Below are positions 45,855-57,180 of a stretch of DNA of 64,000 nucleotides, piece after piece. The translations under genes and the position numbers were made by a program. Positions within the stretch are counted from its first letter, which is position 1, and every line of letters begins with the position of its first letter. Origin of the DNA: Portulaca oleracea (taxonomy: Eukaryota > Streptophyta > Magnoliopsida > Caryophyllales > Portulacaceae); contig CM055887.1 of NCBI GenBank assembly GCA_029582165.1, positions 14,796,190 to 14,860,189 on the forward strand, given 5' to 3'. The notes under the pieces were generated by a model. It had not been told where the DNA came from and ran no database searches. It saw only the letters and a list, made by a program, of their open reading frames with translations.

Positions 45855-47397
45855 ATATTTGATGACGTAGAGGAGTTTTCCTCCCGTCCTAAATAGTAGT
45901 TATTTATGGTTGTGTTAAGATTGTAAATCAATTTGGGGATTTCTTACCCCGATTTGATTCTATAAATAATGAGTTTGATTTTCTTCTTTACTGATATGGA
46001 ATTTATTCTGTCCACTTTTCCTATCTTTTATGCTTTGTTTTATTCTCTCCTTTACTCGTCCATCTTATTGCTTGGACTTTCCTTTTATTAAATCTGCTGC
46101 TTTGGTTCTGTAGTGATTTGCTACAACTTCTTACTATTTTTCTTCTGCCGGTTTTGTGCAGTTGGTCCCTTCGTGGGATTTATTTTTTCTGGGTGCTTTT
46201 GCCTTTGTGCCTTATGGGATGGTATTGTGATGTACACTCTTTGTGTGCACTGTTGGGTACCTATGCTCTGTTGGTTGACTGCTTGGTTTCTGGGTCCTTA
46301 TTATTCAATTTGGCCCTTAATTTTGGCTTTCATGCCCTGCTGCTGGCAAATTTGGTGGGCCTATGGATTATGTGTGCTTGTTACTTGGTTTTCCTGGAAT
46401 GGGCATTGTCTTCTGTTGACTGATGTGCACACTAGGATACATGGGTGGTTTAGTCACCCCCCGTGGTCTTAGCTTGGGTCGTCGCTCGATGTGTGGCTGC
46501 CCATCTACTTATTAGAGGGTTTGGCTAATTCTGTTGGTCGAGGATGAGCCTTTATTTTTTTGGTTCCGTTACGGATACTACATTGATCTGGCCCTTAGAC
46601 CTCGCTCCCCCTTTCGGAGGGCTTTTTATTGTCCTGTTTTCTGCGTTTTAGTCTCTGACTGTGTTTTGCTGTGGACTTTGGGCTGGATTATGTATTTAGG
46701 TTGCATGCTTTGGCCCACGATTAATGTTTTGACTGATATCTTTGCTGTGCTCCTTAGTTGGTTTTGTTGGAATGGGTTTTCCCAGCTTTTGTTTGACGAA
46801 CAAGCTAAGTTCTGTAGATGGATCTGTTGGGTCCTTGATTTTATCTTGGGCTCTATGATGCTGTTGGGGGGTATATCTTGTTGCATGTGGGATCGATTGG
46901 AATTATTGGTCAAGGATGAGCCTATGCATAATTTGGCCCTGTACGGATACTACCTTGATCAGGCCCTGAGACCGCGCTCTCTTTTTCAGAGGGCGTATGT
47001 TTGTTTTCGTTTTTGCCTTTTTTCTTGGTTTCCCTGTCTTGTTGAGTTTTGTTGTTTGTGTTTTGGTCCTGTCTTTTGGCCTTGGTTGTGTTTTTGCAGG
47101 TCACGTGCTTGCTGCGAGGATGACCAGGACTCTTGGGCTCGGACGACGCATTTGGTGTTTACTGGAGTAGGGGGGTCTTGCTTTGTTGTCTATTTGTTCG
47201 GATGTTTATTTCTCTTTTGTTAACCTTTGTGTAAAGTCTAAGGCGCTAGCTGCTAGTCTAGCTGCTTTTCCTCCTTCGTTTGTATGGGTTTTCTTTCTTT
47301 ACTCTCTCTTTTGTCTTGACCGCGGAGGTCAATGTTGTGGCCGTGAAGGTCGTGGATTTGTTGACCGCGGAGGTCTTTTTCACTTTGATGTTATTTA
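45855..47397 (+). other. LINE-B inter-ORF spacer, T-rich with a tandem duplication
   Basis: The strand is strongly T-rich. Two copies of a unit, starting near 46527 and 46907, share 'ggatgagcct', 'tacggatactac', 'tgatc.ggccct' and 'agacc.cgctc'. The T-richness leaves a long open frame (46534-47223) of Phe/Trp/Cys/Leu that I do not regard as a protein. Near the end a 'gaccgcggaggtc' palindrome occurs twice (about 47318-47375) just before ORF2. Confidence 0.6.
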
Positions 47398-50300
47398 ATG
47401 AAAATTATATGTTGGAATGTCCAAGGGGCGAAGAAAATTGGCCTTTGGAATGAATTATACAGCGTACACTCAATCCAGATATTTTGTTTATCCTTGAAAC
47501 AATGGTGTCAGAAGCGAATTCTCAACTTTTGTTACAAAAGTTAAGTTTTTCCTCTTTTGAATATATCAACCCAGTTAACCATACCGGGGGTCTTTGGTGT
47601 GCTTGGAATCCTACTACGGTTCAATTGCAAATTTCTATTAAAGATGACCGGTTTTTTCATTGTAATATAGGGGATAAATTGGAACAAACTAATTTCTCTA
47701 TTACAACTTGTTATGGCCCTGCTCAAGAGATGGATAAAGATAGTTTCTGGAATAAGCTGGCCACGCTCTCTCAATCTGTATCTGGACCTTGGTGTTTGAT
47801 TGGTGATTTTAATGAACTTTTGTCTGCTTCAGAAAAAGTTGGAGGAGCGATGTTTAATGCTAGAAAATTTTTTCGCCTTAATACTTTCCTTCTCAACTCC
47901 AGTTGCGTTGACGCTTCTGTAGTGGGCAGACCGTTCACTTGGAAAAAGCGTTGTGAGGGTCATCTAGTTTATGAAAAATTGGACAGAGTTCTTTTTAACT
48001 CTGATTGGGAGGAATTGTATCCCAATAATAGAATCTCGCATGGTCCCTTTACTTGCTCAGATCATAGTTACGTTTTGCTCGATACTAAACCTTGGATGGG
48101 GGCTAAAAAGCATGCTCCGGTTAGATTTCAGGATGCTTGGTCGTCTATGATAAAGTACGATCGATAGTTCGCTCTAATTGGAGCGGATATATTCAGGGCT
48201 CGCCCTTCTTTCGCGTTGTTCAAAAATTGGGGCGGATTAAAAAAGAACTTAAGATTTGGCAGCGTAATACTTTTCGAAATTTTACCAATAAGATGAGGAT
48301 TAATGAGGAGAAATCCAAGATTTGGAGAACCGATTAGTTGTTAGTCCGAATAATAATCGATTAAATGACTGGCATTTCCGTTTATTAGAACAACGGGAGC
48401 GTTTGCTTCTCTTTAATCAGAAATATTGGGGACGTTTTGCCAGAAATGATTGGCTCACGAAGGGGGATCGGAATTCGCGATTCTTCTATCAGTCAATGAA
48501 AGCAAGGAAAACTAGAAATTGCATCACGAAACTCAAAGTGGCAGACAATATTTGGATTGATGATATTAAGAATTAGTTTGTTCAAGACTTTCAGACCAGA
48601 TTTAAAAGTTCTGTTACACAACCTAGGAGACTAGAGATTAGTGTTGACCAAACACTCTCTGCTGCAGATCAGGAATTGCTTATTCAACCATTTTCTGATG
48701 AAGAAATTAAGCAGGCTGTCTTCCAGCAAAATAAAGCTAAAGCGCCGGGGCCGGATGGTTTTGGGATTGCTTTTTTCCTAAACCACTGGGCTGTAGTTAG
48801 CAAGGAAGTAATAGCTGCGGTTCATTATTTCTTTCAACATGGAAAGTTGTTACGGCAAATCAATCATACGTTGATTGCTCTCATTCCTAAGTTGCTAGCC
48901 CGGCGACCACCAGTAACTTTCATCCTCTAAGCCTCTGTAATTGTCTGTATAAGATCATTTGCAAAGTCTTAGTCAATCATTTAGGACTCGTTTAGGATAA
49001 ATTGATTAGTCCGGTTCATAGTGCCTTTATTCCAGGACGTTCCATACATGATAATATTACACAAATTTAAGGGCATGAAAGGAAAAAAGAGTTGAGTTGC
49101 CTTGAAGCTAGACATGGAAAAGGCATATGATAGGATTGAATGAGATTTTTTGAAAGAAATTCTGATTAAATTTGGCTTTCCAGACCAATGGGTAGCTTGG
49201 ATTATGGAATGTGTCTCCACAGTCTCTTACTCGTTATTAATTAATGGAGAATCATCTGGCTTTTTCTACCCTACGAGGGGTATTCGCCAAGGAGATCCCT
49301 TGTCTCCCTATTTATTTATTCTCTGTATGCAAGGTCTCATCGCAGAATTAAATTTGGATGCCTCGCGCCGTAATAGTGGTATTGGGATTAAAATCTCGCC
49401 GTCTGGTCAAAAAATACCTTCTTTATTTTTTGCAGACGATAGTTTGCTTTTTTGTAGAAATACTTAGGAAGACTGCCAGAGGCTCCAAACTATTTTACAT
49501 AAATTCTGTTCTAACTCTGGCCAGCTGGTCAATTTTCATAAATCGTCAATAATTTTCTCCAGGAATACCACCTCTAGGGAAAAACAACTGGTGGCTGGTA
49601 TTTTTGGGATAAATCAACAAAATGCAATTGGCAAGTATCTTGGTAGCCCTATTTTTAATAATTTGCAGCCTTGGAAGGCAAAGTTTGTTTCTAAAGCAGG
49701 TAGGATTGTACTAATTCAGTCACATCTCGAATCTATCCCTACTCATGTCTTGCAATGTTTTAAGATTCCTGCTAGTACTGCGAATCATCTTAATGCAATT
49801 AATCGGACTTTCTTTTGGAAGGATTTGAAATCCAATAAGGGTCTTCCAATGGTTGCTTGGGATAAGATTTGTAGGCCGAAAGCATTAGGTGGATTGGGCT
49901 TAAGAAAGGCTGAGGCGATAAATACAGCATTCCTATGTAAGCTTCTATGGAAAGTAATGTTTGGTGAAGGGCTTTGGGTCGATCAGGTCAGGGCTAAATA
50001 TGTCAAGAATAGAGATATTTTCTCTATTAAACAGCAAGCTACTGACTCTTGGGCGTGGAAATTAATTTCGAAAGTCAGACCTATTTTTGCAAAAGGTCTT
50101 CGTTGGCAGGTTGGTGATGGCCAAAAGATTAATTTTTGGTTGGATAACTGGTGCGGGCTAAAGAGTCTTGTAGATCAAATTCACGATTCTGACTTGTCCA
50201 AAGTAGATACATCGTTGCGGGTGGCGCAATTTATTAAAAATGATAGGTCGTGGCATGAAGACCTTCTTAGACCGTTGGTTACTCCTACTGTCCTGGAAGC

Positions 50301-51441
50301 TATTAAGAAAATTCCCATCCCAGTTACTCATATTGAGGATTCCCTTTGTTGGGGTCTTACCAGTTCCGGGTCTTTTACGACCATGTCTGTGACTTGGTTA
50401 GCTCATAACTGTGATCATTCCCAGAATTTGTGGGAGTTCAAGTGGCTTTGGAAACTGAATATTCAGCCTAAATTGAAAGTTTTTCTCTGGCAAATGTTTC
50501 AGGATGCGCTCTCAGTTACAACCCATCTTCTGTATCGAGGTGTGAACGTTCTTCCCTTATGTCCTATGTGTAATAATTGTGCTGAAAGTGAGGACCATCT
50601 ATTTTTACATTGTGAATACGCTAGGGAAGTTTGGCTGATTGCCAAGCAGCAAGGTTGGATCTCTCTTTCCCCAACCGCTAGTGATTCGATTGAGTCCTTT
50701 TTGACCCGTTGTTTTCGTCATCCCACCCGTTCTGTTATTGAGCTAGTGGTTGCGCTTTTATGGAGTGTGTGGAAATCTCGTAATTTGGTGGTTTTCCAAC
50801 GTCAAACCACTCTTCCTGGTGGTGCGTTGTTGCGTGCTAAGCGTGCTTCAGCTGAATGGAGGATTAGAGAAAGGTTGACTGAGGCTTTAGGAGGGGTTGT
50901 TTCGCAGGATCGGGGCAGTCTGCTGGGTTCAAGATGGGTGGCTTGGTCGAAACCGAAGGAGGGATTCATCAAAGTTAATTCGGATGGAGCCCGAAATTCG
51001 AATAGTGCTGGAGCGAGATACGTTATGCGGGATGATCAGGGACGTCTCCTTCGTGTAGCAGCTTTTAACCTGAGCAGCTCTTCTGTTTTGGTGGCTGAAG
51101 CTTTTGCCATGCGTAACGGGATTCAGGATGCTGTTTCTAATGGGTTTTGAAGAGTTGTTTTGGAAGGGGATAATCTTACCCTTATTAATGCTGTTAAGGG
51201 AACCTCCCAGTCACCTTGGGAGATTGCGCAGATAGTCAAAGATATTCGTGCTTTTATGGGGAAGTGTGTTGCTGTTGAAGTTCATCATGTTTTTCGTGAA
51301 GGGAATCGTGCTGCAGATTGGTTAGCTAAGTTGGGTTTATTGGTTTCTTTTTCGTGTTATGATTTTAGCTTTCATAGAGATCTTTCAGTTATTGTTAGTG
51401 AGGATGCGCTTAGGAGATCCCTTGAGAGAAGGGCTTCCTAG
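47398..51441 (+). pseudogene. LINE-B ORF2: endonuclease, RT, zinc finger, RNase H
   Basis: It starts MKIICWNVQGAKK, the canonical APE-type endonuclease start. It shifts frame near 47470 and continues with 'ETMVSEAN', 'GPWCLIGDFNELL' and 'TCSDHSYVLL', the catalytic Asp/Asn and SDH motifs. A TAG stops it at 48165. RT follows in pieces: 'KAPGPDGFGIAFF' (about 48740), 'RGIRQGDPLSPYLFILCM' and 'FFADDSLLF' (about 49425-49450), interrupted by a stop at 49465. Then an intact 519-residue frame (49591-51150) holds the RT thumb, 'FKWLWKLNIQPKLKVFLWQ' and the zinc-finger cysteines in 'LCPMCNNCAESEDHLFLHC'. RNase H begins at 'VNSDGA'. A TGA splits RNase H at 51148; it resumes to 51441 with 'LEGDN' and 'NRAADWLAKL'. 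Confidence 0.9.
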
Positions 51442-51493
51442 TGTCTTTTGTTGTACCCATTTATTAAAAAAAAAAAAAAAAAAACTTAACACA

Positions 51494-52121
51494 CAGTATC
51501 AATGAGCCAATACAATTAAGTACCCTACATGCGTATAAATGAAAGGAACATGAAGCATATAATTGGTTTAAAACCATCGTCAACCTCAAAGCAACAAGTT
51601 AATTGATATCATATAATAACATATACAGTAACATTATGAATTGGCTCCCCATACATGCATATTCATTTACTGTACAATTAATTAATTTCATGCCAATTAA
51701 TTAATATATCATGACGATGCAACATGAGACTATGACCAACACATTCAAATAATCACAAATAGAAAGCGATCATTAATTCCTCATACTATAGTATAGTATG
51801 TCTACTGTAAATGTAAAAGTTAAAGAGTGTAATAATACTCCCCTTTTCGATGACACAATTCACAATCTGTGACTGGCCTCGTCCATCTTCGTCTTACTTC
51901 ATTCTTTGATTATTGATGTACTTAGACTGCACATAATACCTTGCACTTCTGATACAATATATCCAACCCGATCACAGAATTGATCCATCCAAGTAATTTG
52001 TATTCTCTCGTACATAGCCGTATTAACGAAAAAGAAAGAGCCCTTTTCTTTTCTCCTCCGCCAAAACAAAAATATAAGAGTAAGAATTAATCTTATACAC
52101 ATATATAATAACACAAAGCTT
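51494..52121 (-). other. Non-coding sequence between LINE-B and the gene remnant
   Basis: By the LINE-B target duplication this continues 45177. No protein family is recognisable. A frame on the minus strand (52180-51899) with a hydrophobic run overlaps the gene remnant and looks accidental. The border between L5 element and ancestral gene flank is not resolved. Confidence 0.4.
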
Positions 52122-52409
52122 GTTAGAAGTGGAACATATCCATGAGTTGACGACATCGTTAAGATTTGACGCGTCCTCAAGGCGGCTGAGCGAGAAGTAA
52201 GGGCTCCTTGGTAGCAGCAGTTGAAGGAGCTCCTAAGAAGGGTAGAGCTTGATCATCATAATCACCATCGAAGAGAGAAAATCAATCTAGAACAAGTAGT
52301 TCAAAGGTTGGTTGATGAGAGTGATGACGTTGAGATTCATCATTATGATCATGATCAACGGCCATGGAGGCCCTTGCTTGAGAGCATCCCGGAGGTTAAT
52401 TGTCTCTGA
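52122..52409 (+). pseudogene. Decayed duplicate of the MGNC/PADRE-type gene
   Basis: The sequence aligns with 61028-61378. The first third has no start codon, contains substitutions and frame breaks ('gacgacatcgttaag' against 'gcgacgtcgttgagg') and lacks about 60 bp after 'agggctcctt'. From 52203 onwards the C-terminal half is open and reads 'KELLRRVELD', 'INLEQVVQRLVDESDDVEIHH' and 'RPWRPLLESIPEVN', very like the intact protein. Its promoter lies 9.4 kb upstream behind insertions (42511-42755). It is a relic of a local duplication. Confidence 0.82.
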
Positions 52410-52792
52410 TTTAAATTACACTTAATTATTAATATGTATATATAGGAAAACTCTGTATTTATTTATTAATATTAATGGGAGGGTGTATGTACATGCAAAT
52501 GCAAGTATGCAATTTGGTATGGCTTAATTCGGCCACTTCCAATTTCCAATGTATCTAAAGACCAAAATTAGTGAAAGCTTTTAAGCACCAATGGATTCAA
52601 GTACTATCTCCATTCGATCATTTTTACCTAATTTTTCAAGTAATATTTTTATTTCATATTACCTATTAATTTTTAATTTCAATAATATATTAATTACTAC
52701 TTTTTTATTTTATCTATAATATTCATCGAATAAACTTCAAAAATTGATTTTAATCAAGTATATTTAAATAAAACTTTCTAATAACTACTCCA
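52410..52792. other. AT-rich flank of the gene remnant
   Basis: No coding frame or repeat is recognised. It may include the old 3' UTR of the duplicate gene. Confidence 0.45.
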
Positions 52793-53021
52793 TGTTGGAA
52801 ATTATTGAGAAAACCATAACTCAAACACATAGTGGAGAAATTTCTATTAATTTGAAATTCAACAAAAAATAACAATAAAATTATAATTCATATATACATG
52901 CCAAATACATAAAATTATATGAAATTACACAGTATTTTATCAACAAAAAATGAATTGAGATAATTGATGAAATAAAGTGATTATAAGTAGCTTGGGTTGA
53001 ACCGTTGAAGCACGCAAAACA

Positions 53022-54691
53022 GTACTTGTTGGGTTAATGGCCCAAATTCTATGTTGAAGGATTCAGACGTTACCAGCGGGGTTGCTGTAGCGCCTCTTTA
53101 CGGAAGACACTACCATCAAGCCGTTGGACGCTGTCAGCGCTTGTATCAGGAAGCCCAAAACACATGACGCTACTAGCATCTTATAGGCGCTGGTAGCGCC
53201 TTTTCTTATGGACCTTTCTCGTCCGCGGCGGAGGCTTCTTGTTTGATTTTTAGGTTATATAATATTTAACCTAGTTTCCTTTTCCTTCATTCTACTATAA
53301 ATAGAGGTCTTTATTCTCCTGGTAAAGTAGCGACTAATGTAACAGATGTGAGTGCCTTCAAAACTCCCCATGAGGGAGGTACGGTGTTATTTTCACATCT
53401 TCACCCTATTTATCCCTAGATTGTGAGAGTGTATGAGAGATTATATTCTACCTCTTGTAATATCTCTTTTTCTACTAGTGGATATTAATTGTCGCCCGTG
53501 AGTTTTTCTCCAAGTTCTTCGGTTTCCCACGTAAAATTCATGTCTCACCCATATATCTGTGTTCTTGCCTCTCTACTATTATCATCGATTCCATAATCAT
53601 CCTGGTATTTCCTTCCGCTGTATATATTGCTCCATTTTACACCCTAACAAGTGGCGCAACTGGCAACAAATCTGAATCTGATCCTAACAAGTGGTATCAG
53701 AGCTAGGTTTAATCAAATTCAGATCCTACCGGAGTCAGGTTAAATTCCTTCAACAGCCGGATACAGCCAGATTCAGTCAAATTCCTATCTTACCGTAGTC
53801 AGGTGAAATCCCTTCAGAGCCGGATACAACCAGATTTAGTAAACTTCTAATCCTGCCGGAGTCAGGTCAAATTCCTTCAGAGTTGGATTCAATCAAATTC
53901 AGGATGAAGTCAGAATTTGGATATTAGATTTCGGGTGATAGAGTGATGTTAACAGGATGACGTCGAGAAGTTCATTGGCAAGATAAAATTCAGTGTTTTT
54001 TGACAGTAATTGAAGAATTTGGTCCAATGTGGAGATTGTTGGGTTAATGGCCTAAATTCTATGTTGAATGATATGGACGCTACCAGCGCCTTTTTACGGA
54101 AGACGCTACCATCAAGGCGCTGGACGCTGCCAGCGCTTGTCTCAGGAAGCCCAAAACACATGACGCTACTAGCGTCTTATAGGCGTTGCCAGCGCCTTTT
54201 CTTATGGACCTTTCTCGTCGGCGGCGGAGGCTTCTCGTTTGATTTCTAGGTTATATAATATTTAACCTAGTTTCATTTTCCTTCATTCTACTATAAATAG
54301 AGATCTTTATTCACCTTGTAAAGTAGCGACTAATGTAATAGATGTGAATGCCTTCAAAACTCCCCATGAGGGAGGTACGGTGTTATTTCCACATCTTCAC
54401 CCTATTTATCTCTAGGTTGTGAGAGTGTATGAGAGATTATATTCTACCTGTTGTAATATCTCTTTTTCTACTAGTGGATATTGGTTGTTGCCTGTGGGTT
54501 TTTCTCCGAGTTCTTCAGTTTCCCACGTAAAATACTGTCTCACCCGTATATCTTTGTTCTTGTCTCTCTATTATTATCCTCGATTTTATAATAATCCTGT
54601 ATTTCCCTTCTACTGCATATGTTGTTCTATTTTACACCCTAACAAGTGACTAACAACTGGCAACAAATCTGAATATGATCCTAACAGTACT
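53022..54691 (+). mobile_element. Compact non-autonomous copia-type element (1.66 kb)
   Basis: LTRs 53027-53689 (663 bp) and 54037-54686 (650 bp) begin TGTTGGG and end CCTAACA. They are flanked by a perfect GTACT (53022-53026, 54687-54691). The primer site TGGTATCAGAGC (53692-53703) and the polypurine tract aatgtggagat (54026-54036) are intact. The interior is 347 bp with no coding potential. Each LTR has a TATA box (TATAAATAG at 53295) and upstream AGCGCC/GGCGCT palindromes. The LTRs look similar, so the insertion is fairly recent. It is larger than a classic TRIM but built the same way. Confidence 0.93.
53711..53903 (+). repeat. Three tandem copies of a 63-bp unit inside the compact element
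   Basis: Units share 'ccggagtcaggt', 'aaattccttca' and 'gccggatacagccagatt', with a few changes. They start right after the primer site, where packaging signals of retroelements usually lie. Such a role is inferred. Confidence 0.75.
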
Positions 54692-55115
54692 CTCTTTAGA
54701 GAATGAATGCATCCCCTGCACTGGTAAATATTTCAAGTGTGGCATTCTTCCAAAATTCGACAACCCGTCAATTTTCTTTAAATGTAGCGAGAGAGAATCC
54801 CAAACTGATAGATACTAATACTTAAACTAAAGAGTCTAGACAATAAGGTTTTCATAAACCAAATACCATAATTAATTTGGGAGTCTCACGAAAACAAAAC
54901 ATAAGTTTGACATCAATGGAATGTCAAAAGCTCCCACTCACACATTCTCATGAACGGATTTTAGAAAAATAAAAATTGAATTAGCAATTCAAGTGGGAAA
55001 GAAAATTCACTCTTTTTTGCTCCCCAACTCCTCTTTATATTGTCCCCTGTGCAATAACCGGAGGGGGATTGAAAAATTAAGAGTCTAGACAATAAGGTTT
55101 TCATAAACCAAATCC

Positions 55116-55800
55116 CTACCTGTTATCTTGTGTTCACACATGAATTAACTTTTTTGCCCTTAATACAATATAAAAACAACCAGTCTATCTGCCTTGTAGC
55201 TTATGTTCACATATAAATTTACTTATTTGTCCTTAATATAATATAATAAATAGTTTGTCTTGTAGCTTATATTCGTACTCGAATTTATCATTTTATCATT
55301 TCTCTATTATAATGGGTGACGATAAGTGTCTTGCCCCAAGACAATGCTTAAATGTGTTTTCTCTTATAAAATCAATATTTATTATCATTTTTAACCTTAA
55401 TTTTTTTGACAGATACTATTAATTATACTTTATAAGAAACTTGGAATGTGTTGGCTGTGCCAACAATTAAAATTAACACCCTAACGAATGAACCTCATCC
55501 GTTGGGCATATTTTGGACGCATTTTCATAAATTTAAAAAATATAGATAAAAATGTGATTTTATAACATTTATATATATTATTATAGTTGAAGAAGTCAAT
55601 CATGTCGTTTTTTTGTAATTTAATTTACAAATATATAGGTTTTGTAGTATCACAAGACACTTAAAAAGTGTCTTATCCAAGAGATTTATCATTTCTCTAT
55701 TATAATATAACAAACGCTTTGCTTTGTAGCTTACATTCATACTTGAATTTACTATTTTTCCCTAGAATACAATAACAAAGGATCCTAACGTCAATTGAAA
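55116..55800. repeat. AT-rich tandem repeats interrupted by a 371-bp insert
   Basis: About four copies of a unit of roughly 70 bp occur ('ttgtagctta', 'ttcacat', 'gaatttac', 'cccttaatacaatat'). The insert 55314-55684 is flanked by a perfect 22-bp direct repeat (55292-55313, 55685-55706). Its ends contain 'gataagtgtctt' and the inverted 'aagtgtcttatc'. Confidence 0.65.
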
Positions 55801-56164
55801 ATTTTGTTATTAGATCTCTCAATTCGGACAGATGGGCTGAATAAAAATTATTGCTTGATTGTATATCTGGTTAAGACCAGTATAGGTCATGTGTATTTGG
55901 GGTTCAAGCAATTTTGACATTAAAAATACGAGTCAGGTGTATCTATATCCAAATAAACACTGATCGAAGTTGAATAGTTTGAAAACTTTGGCCCTTCTCT
56001 TTTAGAGTGTAAGATAGTTGGATCGTGGAAAAGGTGGGATAGAATTAGTGGATAGCACAGTGATTGGAAATATAAATCACATCAATCATTTAAGTATATC
56101 AAATTTAAATAATATTAAAAAATTGGATTTAAATAATCTGAATTTTGGCCCGTAATAGACTAAC
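55801..56164. other. Spacer without recognisable genes
   Basis: AT-rich sequence with no usable frame. No repeat structure was seen. Confidence 0.45.
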
Positions 56165-57180
56165 TCTCTGTTTGTATTATGGTTATGAGTAGGGGTGGGC
56201 ACGGATCGGATAACCGATCCGAGCATAAAAATGGATCGGATAACCGGAAAGTCGGATAATCAATATCCCAATCCGTATTTGATCCGTAAATTACGGATAA
56301 CCGTATTTTTGGTTAACCGAATTGTCGGATTATAAATTTGGTGATCCGTATTCCATCCAAAAGTCACGGTTAACCGAGTTTTTGGATCGGATAACGGATT
56401 ATCCACGGGGCAGTGGGCAATACGAGAAACAGAAAACACAAACACAATGACATTGTATATTTTAAGTGTGACGACCGAAGAGACATTGGACTTGGGAGAC
56501 TTAAAGAGTAAATAGGTTGCCTGGGAATTGTATCGGGAGTAAATACTATGGCGTGCAAAAGTGTAAATAGGATTATGTTGAAAAAAGTTGGATTTTCGGA
56601 TATCCGATCCGATATCCGAGATTTTTATTTTCTGATCCGTGATCCGGCGAAAAATAGTGGATCGGATGTCCGATGCAAGAAAATAAAAAATTATCCACTA
56701 ATTATCCACTTTTTCGGATCAAATTTTCGGATAATTGGATCGGATCTCGGATTATGGATATTGTGCCCACCCCTAGTTATGAGAGGGGAGGAGAGGGGAA
56801 GGGAAGGAAAATATATTAATTAACCCCCTTTCACCTTGTTTGGCAAAAATAATAGGAGGGGAGGGGAGGGGAACCATTAACCCTCATTCCCTTCCATTAA
56901 CCTCCTTTTCATTAACCTCCAATATGAGGGTTAATGGAGGGGAGGGGAACTCGTTATGTTTAAAAAAAATAATAATAATTTTAATAATATAATAAGTACT
57001 CCATTTTTCTTCCCTCCCCCTCCTTTCCTCCCTTTTCTAATCCAAACACAACAATTAACCCCTTTTAACTTTCATTCTCTTCCACTTATAATCCAAACAA
57101 GATAGAAATAAGTCTCCTCCCTTTCCCTCCCCTCCCCTCCCCTCCCCTCCCCTCCCCCTCTAATAACCAAACAGAATCTG
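56165..57180. mobile_element. Fold-back MITE with G-rich arms, split by a hAT MITE
   Basis: The left arm 'ctctgtttgtattatggttatgag' resumes after the hAT insert as 'aggggaggagaggggaagg'. It is the inverted copy of the right arm (cctcccctcccctcccc...ctaataaccaaacag). The middle holds further aggagggg/ccttccc inversions. The G-runs of four could form quadruplexes. The target duplication is unclear. Confidence 0.6.
56182..56783. mobile_element. hAT MITE
   Basis: Element 56190-56775 has ends TAGGGGTGGGCAC and GTGCCCACCCCTA. It has a perfect 8-bp duplication, GTTATGAG (56182-56189, 56776-56783). The interior is filled with 'ggatcggataaccg' repeats in both orientations. It has no coding capacity. 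Confidence 0.92.

Larger units (their letters stand above)
45178..51493 (+). mobile_element. LINE-B: L1-type LINE, 5'-truncated
   Basis: Element 45189-51482 ends in an A-run (51466-51484). It is flanked by the direct repeat AACTTAACACA (45178-45188, 51483-51493), the target duplication of TPRT insertion. It has ORF1 (start missing), a 1.5-kb spacer, and ORF2 with endonuclease, RT, zinc finger and RNase H. Stops and frameshifts make it inactive, but long frames survive (519 residues at 49591-51150), so it is younger than LINE-A. Confidence 0.92.
52793..55115 (-). repeat. Second LTR fragment of family L5, split by a small element
   Basis: It starts TGTTGGAAATTATT at 52793. After the insertion it continues at 54692 with 'ctgcactggtaa', 'tcaagtg' and 'agcgagag', matching about 43030-43200 of the LTR at 42756. 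A direct repeat of 35 bp (54831-54865, 55080-55114) lies near its end. The plus-right edge is not defined. Confidence 0.5.

Noticed and set aside
46534..47223. 229-residue open frame rich in Trp, Phe, Cys and Leu
   Set aside because: It lies in the T-rich LINE-B spacer, follows the tandem duplication, and has the composition expected from T-rich DNA. It has no ordered membrane topology or family motif.
51899..52180. Minus-strand frame with a membrane-like segment
   Set aside because: It overlaps the gene relic on the opposite strand and crosses the presumed element border. No homology was recognised.
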